Below, in pieces: positions 1 to 6,143 of a DNA stretch of 49,908 nucleotides (its first letter is position 1; every line of letters begins with the position of its first letter). Source of the stretch: Candidatus Blastococcus massiliensis AP3 (GTDB lineage: Bacteria; Actinomycetota; Actinomycetes; Mycobacteriales; Geodermatophilaceae); the NCBI RefSeq assembly GCF_000582785.1, contig NZ_HG931173.1, positions 1,058,557-1,108,464 of the forward strand, given 5' to 3'. The notes under the pieces were generated by a model that saw only the letters and a program-made list of their open reading frames with translations, did not search any database and was not told the origin of the DNA. Made by a program: the position numbers and the translations under genes.

Positions 1-1204
1 AAGGCCCGCCCCCGGCGAGTGCCGCGATGACCGTGGCCGTGCGGTCCAGGTCGTCGGCCGGGCCGAGGGCGCCGACGAGCACCCGGGCCACCAGCCATCC
101 GGCCGCTGCCCCGAGCACGCCCGGCAGGAGCAGCTCGAGGGCCGCCTTGCCGGCCAGCGCGCCCGGTCCGGCGCCGCGGGCGGCCAGGAGGCGCACCTCC
201 GCGCTGCGCCGGTCGGCCCAGAACCCTCCGGCCGCGGCCGCGAGCAGGAGGGCCAGCACCCCGGCGGCGGCAGCGACGGCCAGCACCGGACCGCGCAGGC
301 CCGCCTCGATCAGCTCGGCCCGCTCCACCGCCTGGTCCAGCCGGCCGTTCCAGCCCAAGGGGATCAGCGTCGACGCTTCGTCGTCGGCGAGTTCGCCGGC
401 CGCTTCCCGCTGCTCGGCCACCAGACCCCGCGCCTCCTCGACGGAGAACTCACTGGGCCGGGTGGGCACCGTCTCGATGACCCGCAGCTGGCCCGCGGCG
501 CTGCTGATCGCGGTCAGCGTCACCTGGTCGGTGGCCAGCAACAGAGCCGGCGGGGGGACGTTCGCCGAGGCCGCGTTGAGGTAGAGCTCGCCGTAGGCGC
601 ACCAGTACGGGCCCGCGTCGGTGTCGAAGAGATCGGTGTAGACGCCGGCGACCGGGACGGTCACCCCGGCGACGATGATCCCGTCCCCGACGATCGCCCC
701 GGCGGCCTCCGCGTAGGAGGCGGGCAGCCACACTCCGGCTCCGCCGGCGGAGTCGACGACCTCGACGTGGTCGGTGATCCCCGGACGCCAGATCAGGTTC
801 GCCGGCTGCGACAGCGGCGCCCCGGCGGTGTCGCGGACGGGCATCGCCGCCTGCGGGTTGCCCGCCGGGCCGACCGACCTCGTCACGAGCAGCGCCCGCT
901 CGGGGTCGCGCCCGCGGTCGGTCCAGAGCTCCCGGGTCCTGTCCGCCGCCTCGACCAGCTGCTCCGGTGGCGTCCCGGGCTCGAACTCCAGGGTGGCGAA
1001 GGTCGCCGGCTGCGCGGCCTCCGCGCACTGCGGGGCCAGCTGCGCCTGCAGCGCGGCGGAGCGGGCCGAGGAGAGCAGCAGCGGGGCCGAGGCCAGCGCG
1101 CAGGCCAGCACCGCCGTCGTCACCAGGACGGCCAGGACGGTGACCGGCGAACTCAGGGCCAGCAACGGAGCGCGACGCCACGGGGCCAACCGCCACGGCC
1201 TCAC
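1..1204 (-). CDS. FtsX/MacB-like ABC transporter permease (3' end cut by window)
   Basis: The frame is open from a GTG at 1204 to the left edge, about 401 residues, and the C-terminus is missing. A first membrane segment lies at about residues 18-45. A long extracytoplasmic region with a YWCAYGELYLN stretch follows, then hydrophobic helices at about 300-325 and 350-375 separated by a basic loop (WADRRSAEVRLLAARG). This resembles FtsX-like permeases, in which a periplasmic domain sits between membrane helices and the coupled ATPase moves it mechanically. The GTG shares four bases (GTGA) with the upstream ATPase stop, which fixes the start and implies translational coupling. The transported substrate cannot be read from the sequence; lipid, peptide or antibiotic export and envelope remodelling are all possible. 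Confidence 0.8.
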   Translation of the reverse strand, partial: MRPWRLAPWRRAPLLALSSPVTVLAVLVTTAVLACALASAPLLLSSARSAALQAQLAPQCAEAAQPATFATLEFEPGTPPEQLVEAADRTRELWTDRGRDPERALLVTRSVGPAGNPQAAMPVRDTAGAPLSQPANLIWRPGITDHVEVVDSAGGAGVWLPASYAEAAGAIVGDGIIVAGVTVPVAGVYTDLFDTDAGPYWCAYGELYLNAASANVPPPALLLATDQVTLTAISSAAGQLRVIETVPTRPSEFSVEEARGLVAEQREAAGELADDEASTLIPLGWNGRLDQAVERAELIEAGLRGPVLAVAAAAGVLALLLAAAAGGFWADRRSAEVRLLAARGAGPGALAGKAALELLLPGVLGAAAGWLVARVLVGALGPADDLDRTATVIAALAGGGP

Positions 1205-1887
1205 ACCGGCACCTCCCCGCCGAGCCGTCCGTCGCGCATCGACAGGACGCGGTCGGCCCGGTGCCAGGCCTGCTCGTCGTGGGTGGCCAGCAGCACCGCC
1301 GAGCCGCGGCCGGCCTGTGCCGCGATCGCGTCCAGCAGCGCGTCGGCGTGCCCGCGGTCCTGATGGGCGGTGGGCTCGTCGGCGAGGAGGACGGCGGGTT
1401 CCAGCACCAGCGCGCGGGCGACGGCGGCGCGCTGCTGCTCACCGAGGGAGGTCTGGTGCGGATAGCGCTCGGCGATGCGAACGAGCCCGAGCTCCTCCAG
1501 CAGCTGCCGCCCGCGGGGCTCCGCGCCGGCGAGGTCCCCGGCCAGTCGGGCGGGCAGCAGCACGTTGTCGGCCAGCGACAGGTCGGCGACCAGCCCCAGT
1601 GCCTGCGGCACGAGCGCGAGCTCGGGCCAGTCGAGGTCAGCGGGCGGCCGCCCGGAGAGCGGGCCGGTGTAGGTCAGCGTGCCGGAGTCGGCGGTGTCCC
1701 AGCCGCACAGCACCGCCAGGAGCGTGCTCTTGCCCGAGCCCGACGGCCCTGCGAGCGCCACCACCTCCCCACCGGCGACGGCGAGGTCCGCACCGGCCAG
1801 TGCGGGGACGATCTCCGACCCCCGGGTGAACGTGCGGACCAGCCCCCAGGAGACGAAACCGGGCCGGCCGTCCGTCGTCCCGGTCAC
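1201..1887 (-). CDS. ABC transporter ATP-binding protein, second of pair
   Basis: This 228-residue protein has Walker A GPSGSGKST near residue 41, the signature loop TSLGEQQRAAVARAL and Walker B AVLLADEPTAHQD followed by an ATHD switch. It resembles LolD/MacB-type ATPases that drive FtsX-like permeases. The usual signature SGGQ is here SLGEQ, a tolerated variant. The GTG at 1887 overlaps the upstream ATPase stop by GTGA, and its own stop overlaps the permease start in the same way. Two different ATPases with one visible permease suggest a heterodimeric nucleotide-binding pair, or a second permease beyond the left edge. The role is inferred from family and context. Confidence 0.9.
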   Translation of the reverse strand: MTGTTDGRPGFVSWGLVRTFTRGSEIVPALAGADLAVAGGEVVALAGPSGSGKSTLLAVLCGWDTADSGTLTYTGPLSGRPPADLDWPELALVPQALGLVADLSLADNVLLPARLAGDLAGAEPRGRQLLEELGLVRIAERYPHQTSLGEQQRAAVARALVLEPAVLLADEPTAHQDRGHADALLDAIAAQAGRGSAVLLATHDEQAWHRADRVLSMRDGRLGGEVPV

Positions 1888-2603
1888 GGCACGACCCGGC
1901 CGTGGTCCAGGTGCACCGTCCCGTCGGCGACGGCCATGACGCGCGGGTCGTGGGAGGAGACGACGAAGGCGACCCCCGAGGCGGCCAGGTCCGACATCGC
2001 CGCGAGCACCCGCTCGGCCGCGGCGGTGTCGAGCTCGGCGGTGGGTTCGTCGGCGACCACCAGCGTCGGCGAGCCGACCACGCTGCAGGCCACGGCGAGG
2101 CGCTGCTGCTCCCCGCCGGAGAGCTCGGCGGGGCGGTGCGCGCCGCGGTGCCCGAGACCCAGCCGGCCCAGCAGGTCCTGGACCTCGTCGCCGTCGACCG
2201 TCGCGCCGCGCATGGCCGCGGCCAGCCGGACCTGCTCTATGGCTCCCAGGTAGGGCAGCAGGTTGTCCCCGGGCCGCTGGAAGAGGTAGGAGACCTGGCG
2301 CCTGCGCAGCCGCCGCCGGCCGCGGGCGCGCAGCTCGTCGACGCGCTGCCCGCCGACGTGCACCGATCCGGAATCGGGCCGGTCGATGCAGCCGAGCAGC
2401 CGCAGCAACGAGGACTTGCCCGCTCCCGAGGGCCCGACGACGACGGTCACCCGGGCCCGGGGGATGCCGAGGGTGACCCGGTCCAGGGCGGTCACCGGCT
2501 CCGTGGCCGTGCGGTAGGTCTTCACCACGTCGGTGCACCGCGCGGCCATGCCGTCGGGCGTGTCCTCCGCGTGCGGGGACGGCGGGGCGCTCCTGGGCTC
2601 CAA
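1884..2603 (-). CDS. ABC transporter ATP-binding protein, first gene of operon
   Basis: This protein of about 239 residues carries Walker A GPSGAGKSS, signature LSGGEQQRLAVA, Walker B LVVADEPTAELD and an SSHD switch, all expected for a LolD/MacB-type ATPase. It heads the minus-strand operon 2603 to 1. The start is uncertain. A TTG at 2603 follows GAGAGT by six bases, which fits a leaderless promoter, and an AGGAG lies just upstream. An ATG at 2549 (MAARCTDVVKTY) gives a more typical N-terminus without the Pro-rich extension. The two ATPases in this operon are clearly diverged from each other, so this is not a recent duplication. Confidence 0.9.
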   Translation of the reverse strand: MEPRSAPPSPHAEDTPDGMAARCTDVVKTYRTATEPVTALDRVTLGIPRARVTVVVGPSGAGKSSLLRLLGCIDRPDSGSVHVGGQRVDELRARGRRRLRRRQVSYLFQRPGDNLLPYLGAIEQVRLAAAMRGATVDGDEVQDLLGRLGLGHRGAHRPAELSGGEQQRLAVACSVVGSPTLVVADEPTAELDTAAAERVLAAMSDLAASGVAFVVSSHDPRVMAVADGTVHLDHGRVVP

Positions 2604-2723
2604 CCGACCACTCTCCTACCCCGGACCGGCGGCGCGCACAGCCGGACCCCCGCCGTTGCTGAGCGGAGACCCTAGTTCCGACCAGCCGTTTCGCGGTGCA
2701 GCGGCGGAGCTCCCGGTGCCCAG

Positions 2724-2750
2724 GTGTGTCGTTCCGCCGTCTCTGGGTAG
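2724..2750 (+). promoter_or_regulatory. Possible SigB/SigF-type stress promoter of the CsbD gene
   Basis: GTGT at 2724-2727 and GGGTAG at 2745-2750 are separated by 17 bases, close to the general-stress sigma consensus GTTT-N14-17-GGGTAT. A transcript starting near 2757 would carry the strong ribosome site at 2765-2771. CsbD genes are known general-stress genes in other Gram-positives. The match is imperfect in both boxes. Confidence 0.4.
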
Positions 2751-2776
2751 GGCCCTGGGGGACGAAAGGAGCTCAC

Positions 2777-2947
2777 ATGAGCGGCGAGGACAAGACCAAC
2801 AACAAGATGGAAGAGCTCGGCGGCAAGGCCAAGGAAGCGCTGGGCAACGCGACCGACGACAAGGACCTCCAGGCCGCGGGCCAGAAGGACCAGTCCAAGA
2901 GCAACCTGAAGCAGGCCGGCGAGAAGGTGAAGGACGCCTTCAAGTAA
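2777..2947 (+). CDS. CsbD-family small stress protein
   Basis: This is a 56-residue, very hydrophilic, Lys/Glu/Asp-rich protein. It has the CsbD pattern of two short helices with K-x-E-E-L-x-G-K-x-K-E-x-x-G-x-x-x-x-D (residues about 9-29) and a terminal GEKVKDAFK. A perfect Shine-Dalgarno run AAAGGAG (2765-2771) sits five bases before the ATG, so translation should be strong, unlike many leaderless neighbours. CsbD proteins are abundant general-stress proteins of unknown biochemical function. A possible stress-type promoter lies upstream and a long hairpin follows the stop, so the gene looks monocistronic. Family assignment is firm; the function is unknown for the whole family. Confidence 0.9.
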   Translation: MSGEDKTNNKMEELGGKAKEALGNATDDKDLQAAGQKDQSKSNLKQAGEKVKDAFK

Positions 2948-2968
2948 CCGCCTGCACGTCAGGGACCG

Positions 2969-3000
2969 CAGGGGCCGCACTCACCCGGGTGCGGCCCCTG
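2969..3000 (+). terminator. GC-rich hairpin terminator after the CsbD gene
   Basis: A perfect 12-bp inverted repeat (2969-2980 with 2989-3000) has an 8-base loop and starts 21 bases after the CsbD stop. No T-run follows, which is common for actinobacterial terminators. Palindrome copies A and B lie directly downstream. Confidence 0.75.
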
Positions 3001-3012
3001 CGCCATGTTCCG

Positions 3013-3034
3013 GGACTTTCGGCGCCGAAAGTCC
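3013..3034. repeat. Intergenic palindrome, copy A
   Basis: This is a perfect 22-bp palindrome with 8-bp arms GGACTTTC / GAAAGTCC around a GGCGCC core. It is paired with copy B after a 12-bp spacer. It lies between the convergent CsbD and DUF559 genes and is identical to copies B, D and F. Confidence 0.95.
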
Positions 3035-3046
3035 GTCGGTCGTCCT

Positions 3047-3068
3047 GGACTTTCGGCGCCGAAAGTCC
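3047..3068. repeat. Intergenic palindrome, copy B
   Basis: This is the same 22-bp palindrome as copy A. Its last base directly abuts the stop codon of the minus-strand gene at 3069. With A it forms a doublet whose spacer contains TCGGTCGTCC, as the C-D doublet spacer also does. Confidence 0.95.
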
Positions 3069-3950
3069 TCATCCCGTCGGTTCCAGCGGCCTCAGCGCCG
3101 TGCGGATCCGCCGTACGACGGCGTCCATGTCCCTGAGATCCGCTGCGCTCAGGCGGATCACGCGCCAGCCCGCTGCCACGAGCCGTTCGTACCGACGATC
3201 GTCGCGCCGGATCTGCAGCTCCTCGAAGTGGTGCGCCCCCTCGTACTCGACGATCAGCCGGTGCTCGGGCCAGGCCAGGTCCACCCGGCCCAGGAAGGTG
3301 CCGTCCTCGAGGACGACGAACTGCGGCACGGGGTCCGGCAGCCCGGCTCGCGCACAGGCCACGCGCACCCAGGATTCCGGTGGGCTCTCACTGCGCCCGT
3401 CGACGAGCGGCAGGACCTTCTCCACCCGCGCGCGGCGCCACCGGCCGTGGGCTGTGGCCAGGTCGCGGCGACATGCGTCGAGGTCCAGCCGGCCGGCTCG
3501 GACCATGCCGTCGAGCATCGCCACTGCGGCAGGGAGCGGTTCGAGGGTCGCCACTTCCCATGCAGTGCGCAGTGGAGCCGTCAACCGCAACCCGTCTTCG
3601 GTCGTCATCACCTCGCAGGACCGGAGCGCCGTGCGGTGCGCGCGGACTCCTCGCGGCCCCCGCCACGTCGAGTCGGGCGGGACGAGCACGACCACGGGAT
3701 CAGCGGCCGACGCGAAGTTCGCACCGAACCACGGGGCGGCGGATCTCCCGCCCAGAACCCCGTCGGCGGGCATGAGGAGTGCTGCCGCCCGCGCCAGCAA
3801 CGCGTGGTCGACCGAGAGTCCCGGATCGGCGTAGACGTTCCGCATCAGGCGCCGGTAGAGGCCGGACTTGAGCTGCTTCGTGGTCACGGCGCCCTCGGAC
3901 ACCGCGTGCGAACCGAGGAAGACGCCGTGCAGTCGCTGCACAGGAGACAT
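3069..3950 (-). CDS. DUF559-type (PD-(D/E)XK nuclease-fold) protein with AbiEi-like N-terminus
   Basis: This 293-residue protein has two parts. Residues about 1-60 resemble the winged-helix start of AbiEi-type antitoxins (TTKQLKSGLYRRLMRNVYADP). The C-terminal third matches the DUF559/Vsr-like fold: PPESWV, GRVDLAWPEHRLIVEYEG, then RRDDRRYERLVAAGWRVIRLSAADL. The acidic D and the E-x-E pair would be the metal ligands. The ATG at 3950 has an upstream GAGGG site. Palindrome doublets bracket the gene: A-B abuts its stop and C-D lies 54 bases before its start. No partner toxin is adjacent. DNA cleavage or regulation is plausible from the fold, but the biological role is unknown. Such genes are often multicopy in related genomes (from memory). 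Confidence 0.8.
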   Translation of the reverse strand: MSPVQRLHGVFLGSHAVSEGAVTTKQLKSGLYRRLMRNVYADPGLSVDHALLARAAALLMPADGVLGGRSAAPWFGANFASAADPVVVLVPPDSTWRGPRGVRAHRTALRSCEVMTTEDGLRLTAPLRTAWEVATLEPLPAAVAMLDGMVRAGRLDLDACRRDLATAHGRWRRARVEKVLPLVDGRSESPPESWVRVACARAGLPDPVPQFVVLEDGTFLGRVDLAWPEHRLIVEYEGAHHFEELQIRRDDRRYERLVAAGWRVIRLSAADLRDMDAVVRRIRTALRPLEPTG

Positions 3951-4003
3951 GCGGCCACCCTCGGGGACGTCGTCCTGTCGTGCGGGCGTCGTCCACAGGC
4001 CGA

Positions 4004-4025
4004 GGCCTTTCGGCGCCGAAAGTCC
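4004..4025. repeat. Intergenic palindrome, copy C (one arm mismatch)
   Basis: This is the same element as copy A, but the left arm reads GGCCTTTC, so one base pair of the palindrome is broken. A 12-bp spacer separates it from copy D. Confidence 0.9.
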
Positions 4026-4037
4026 CTCGGTCGTCCC

Positions 4038-4059
4038 GGACTTTCGGCGCCGAAAGTCC
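4038..4059. repeat. Intergenic palindrome, copy D
   Basis: This is a perfect 22-bp copy ending one base before the stop codon of the minus-strand SRPBCC-Nudix gene (4061). It lies directly at that gene's 3' end, as expected for a terminator-like hairpin. Confidence 0.95.
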
Positions 4060-4060
4060 G

Positions 4061-4819
4061 TCAGGTGGACGTGAGGAGGGCGCGGACGGCGGGGAGGAGG
4101 GGGCGGTCGGCGGCTATCCAGTCGAGGTCCTCGAGCTCGTCGAGCCCGACCCAGCGCAGCGCCGCGTGCTCGTGCGCGACGGGGGTCCCCGACGCGACGC
4201 GCGCCGACCACACCCGCATCGTCGACGCACCCGGTTCGCCGCCCCCGACCCGACCGTCGAGCACGACCTCGCCCAGGAACTCCTGCGGCACGATCGGCAC
4301 GCCGAGCTCCTCGGTGCACTCGCGCACCAGCGCGGCCAGGTCGGACTCGCCGGGCTCGACCTTCCCGCCGGGGAACTCCCAGCACCCGTCGTAGGGCCCA
4401 CCGGAGCGCTGTGCCACCAGCACCCGGTCCCCCTCGACCAGCGCGGCTCCCACCACCCGGACGACGGCGCGACCACGAGCCGCCGCCGCGGCGGCGAACG
4501 CGTCCAGGTGCGCCTGCATCGCCGGGACGATCCTCCGGCGCATGGCCCGGTCGGCCAGCACGCCCAGGACCCCCGGCAGACCGCTTCCCCCGACGATCTC
4601 CTCGTCGATCCGCGTGCCGTCCGCGGTGGCGGTGAACCGGCGGGTGTGGGTCAGCGTGCGCCGTCCGCCCGGGCCCCCGTGCGTGTGGACGTCGGAGTGC
4701 GGGCGCACCGACTCGACTTCCCGCAGCGGTGTCGGCCAGGGCCGGCCCAGGACGCGGGCGACGTCGAACGCCACGGTCAGCGGCGCCTCCACCAACGTGG
4801 TGAAACGCAGCCGCAACAC
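4061..4819 (-). CDS. SRPBCC-like domain fused to a Nudix hydrolase
   Basis: The frame is continuous and encodes 252 residues. Residues 1 to about 110 look like an SRPBCC/polyketide-cyclase fold: a beta strand LRLRFTTLVEAP, a helix TVAFDVARVLG, strands with RTLTHTRRFTATADGTRIDEEIVG, and a long C-terminal helix ending MQAHLDAFAAAA. Residues about 118-252 form a MutT-like Nudix domain with a complete box at 152-174 (G-x5-E-x7-R-E-C-T-E-E-L-G-V), preceded by YDGCWEFPGG. MutT-type enzymes hydrolyse nucleoside triphosphates or related diphosphates. I chose GTG 4819 because AACAGT lies six bases upstream; GTG 4840 is the alternative. The gene is divergent from the Rrf2 regulator. The fusion is unusual, and the SRPBCC assignment is weaker than the Nudix one. 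Confidence 0.8.
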   Translation of the reverse strand: MLRLRFTTLVEAPLTVAFDVARVLGRPWPTPLREVESVRPHSDVHTHGGPGGRRTLTHTRRFTATADGTRIDEEIVGGSGLPGVLGVLADRAMRRRIVPAMQAHLDAFAAAAAARGRAVVRVVGAALVEGDRVLVAQRSGGPYDGCWEFPGGKVEPGESDLAALVRECTEELGVPIVPQEFLGEVVLDGRVGGGEPGASTMRVWSARVASGTPVAHEHAALRWVGLDELEDLDWIAADRPLLPAVRALLTST

Positions 4820-4855
4820 CCGGCCACTGTTCCACGCCACGGCAGGATGGCAGTC

Positions 4856-5329
4856 GTGCGCATCAATGCCCGGGTCGACTACGCCGTCCGAGCCGTCGTC
4901 GAACTCGCCGCCGCGGCGCCGGACTCGATGACGGCCGACGCCATCGCCACCGCCCAGGGCATCCCCAGCCGGTTCCTGCAGGCGATCCTCACCGACCTGC
5001 AGCGGGCCCGGCTCGTGACCAGTCAGCGCGGCCGGGACGGCGGCTACCGGTTGGCCCTGCCGGCGTCGGAGATCTCCATCGCCCGGGTCATGCGCATCGA
5101 GCAGGGGTTCCTCGCCGAGGTGCACGGCCAGCGCCCCGAGGACGTGCGCTACCCCGGCGCGGCCGCCGACCTGGCGCAGGTCTGGGTCGCCGCGCGGGAG
5201 GCGTACCGGCGGGTGCTGGAGGGGGTCACCGTCGCCGACGTCGTCAGTGGCCGGCTGCCCGCGCACGCGGCCGAACTGGTGGCCATCGACGAGGCCTGGC
5301 GCTCGTTCGGCAACGCCTCCGGCGACTGA
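4856..5329 (+). CDS. Rrf2-family transcriptional regulator
   Basis: This 157-residue protein begins with the typical Rrf2 winged-helix pattern RINARVDYAVRAVVELA, then IPSRFLQAILTDLQRARLVTSQRGRDGGYRLA. Its sequence contains no cysteine, so it cannot bind an IscR/NsrR-type Fe-S cluster through cysteines; it is more like the cysteine-metabolism regulator CymR. GTG 4856 was chosen over ATG 4847 because CAGGAT lies exactly seven bases before it and family members usually start M-R-I-N/S. The gene stands 31 bases before cysC and at the head of the sulfate-assimilation block, so control of sulfur genes is the natural inference. The target site was not identified. Confidence 0.9.
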   Translation: MRINARVDYAVRAVVELAAAAPDSMTADAIATAQGIPSRFLQAILTDLQRARLVTSQRGRDGGYRLALPASEISIARVMRIEQGFLAEVHGQRPEDVRYPGAAADLAQVWVAAREAYRRVLEGVTVADVVSGRLPAHAAELVAIDEAWRSFGNASGD

Positions 5330-5360
5330 CCGCGGGAGCCGGTGCGCGACACTGGCGGCC

Positions 5361-5891
5361 ATGTCCGCAGCACCGCGTCCCGGCGTCACCGTCTTCCTCA
5401 CCGGCCTGTCCGGCGCCGGCAAGTCCACGATCGCCGATGCGCTGGTCGACCAGCTGGAGTCCGAGGGGCGCCCGGTGACGGTGCTGGACGGCGACGTCGT
5501 CCGCACGCACCTGTCCAGCGAGCTGAGCTTCGCCAAGGAGCACCGCGACCTCAACATCCGCCGGATCGGCTGGGTCGCCGGCGAGGTGGTCAAGCACGGC
5601 GGCACCGTCGTCGTCGCCGCGATCGCGCCCTATGAGGAGGCCCGCGAGCAGGCACGGAAGCTGGTCGAGGCCCACGGGCGGTTCGTGCTGGTGCACCTGT
5701 CCACCCCGCTCGCGGTCTGCGAGCAGCGGGACGTCAAGGGCCTCTACGCCAAGGCGCGCGCGGGCGAGATCCCGGAGTTCACCGGTGTCAGCGACCCCTA
5801 CGAGCCCCCGGTCGCCCCCGAGCTGGTCATCGACACCTCGGTCACGCCGCTGGCCGAGTCGGTCGCCCGCATCCGCGCCGCGATGGCCTGA
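5361..5891 (+). CDS. cysC: Adenylylsulfate (APS) kinase
   Basis: This 176-residue protein phosphorylates APS to PAPS in sulfate assimilation. Walker A GLSGAGKST is at residues 15-23, followed by the APS-kinase signature LDGDVVRTHLS, the RRIG element, the Lys-rich GLYAKARAGEIPEFTGV segment and DPYEPP, all canonical. Length matches the stand-alone enzyme rather than the CysNC fusion. The ATG at 5361 follows GACACT by seven bases with no Shine-Dalgarno, which suggests a leaderless mRNA. The sulfurylase genes cysD and cysN, which make APS, are absent from the window. CysH downstream can use APS or PAPS depending on type, so CysC may also serve PAPS-dependent sulfation. Confidence 0.95.
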   Translation: MSAAPRPGVTVFLTGLSGAGKSTIADALVDQLESEGRPVTVLDGDVVRTHLSSELSFAKEHRDLNIRRIGWVAGEVVKHGGTVVVAAIAPYEEAREQARKLVEAHGRFVLVHLSTPLAVCEQRDVKGLYAKARAGEIPEFTGVSDPYEPPVAPELVIDTSVTPLAESVARIRAAMA

Positions 5892-5938
5892 CGACGGCGG
5901 TGTGAGCCGCTCCACGCCACGACGTCGGGCGATTGTGG

Positions 5939-5944
5939 CACCAT
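5939..5944 (+). promoter_or_regulatory. -10 element for leaderless sulfur leader peptide mRNA
   Basis: CACCAT ends seven bases before the GTG of the leader peptide (5952), the spacing seen at other leaderless starts in this window. No convincing -35 is visible. Confidence 0.45.
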
Positions 5945-5951
5945 CGACGCC

Positions 5952-6038
5952 GTGACTGGTCGCGGCGTACTCCTCGTCGCGCGCCTGCACATCGATCTCG
6001 CGCGCGTCTCCAGCGCCACCTGTCACGCCTCGCGCTGA
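5952..6038 (+). CDS. 28-residue leader peptide upstream of sulfite reductase
   Basis: GTG 5952 to TGA 6038 encodes 28 residues whose C-terminal half reads RLHIDLARVSSATC-HASR. I recall very similar short peptides (R-L/R-H-V/I-D-L-x-R-V-x-S-A-x-C) annotated as putative leader peptides before sulfur-metabolism genes in Streptomyces and related actinobacteria. The single Cys codon (TGT) is near the end. In mycobacteria, leaderless Cys-rich short ORFs act as cysteine-responsive attenuators; this peptide has a different sequence but similar position and is probably also leaderless. It ends 105 bases before the sulfite reductase start, with alternative hairpins between. Regulatory function is inferred from position and similarity. 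Confidence 0.8.
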   Translation: MTGRGVLLVARLHIDLARVSSATCHASR

Positions 6039-6051
6039 CCCAGGTCCCCCC

Positions 6052-6108
6052 GCGCAGCACCCCTGCGCATCGAACCGGCAGCGCCCTCCCGACCGCGGCA
6101 GGCTGCCG
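6052..6108 (+). promoter_or_regulatory. sir: Possible attenuator: mutually exclusive hairpins before sir
   Basis: A 6-bp stem GCGCAG/CTGCGC (6052-6057 with 6063-6068) comes first. CGGCAGC at 6076-6082 can pair with GCTGCCG at 6102-6108, but TGCCG at 6104-6108 can instead pair with CGGCA at 6096-6100, so the two structures exclude each other. The ribosome site AGGAAG (6126-6131) lies just downstream. The layout of leader peptide, alternative hairpins and gene suggests attenuation linked to leader translation. Stability was not calculated. Confidence 0.45.
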
Positions 6109-6143
6109 TGCCGGGTGCAAGGCGCAGGAAGAAGTACCGAGAC

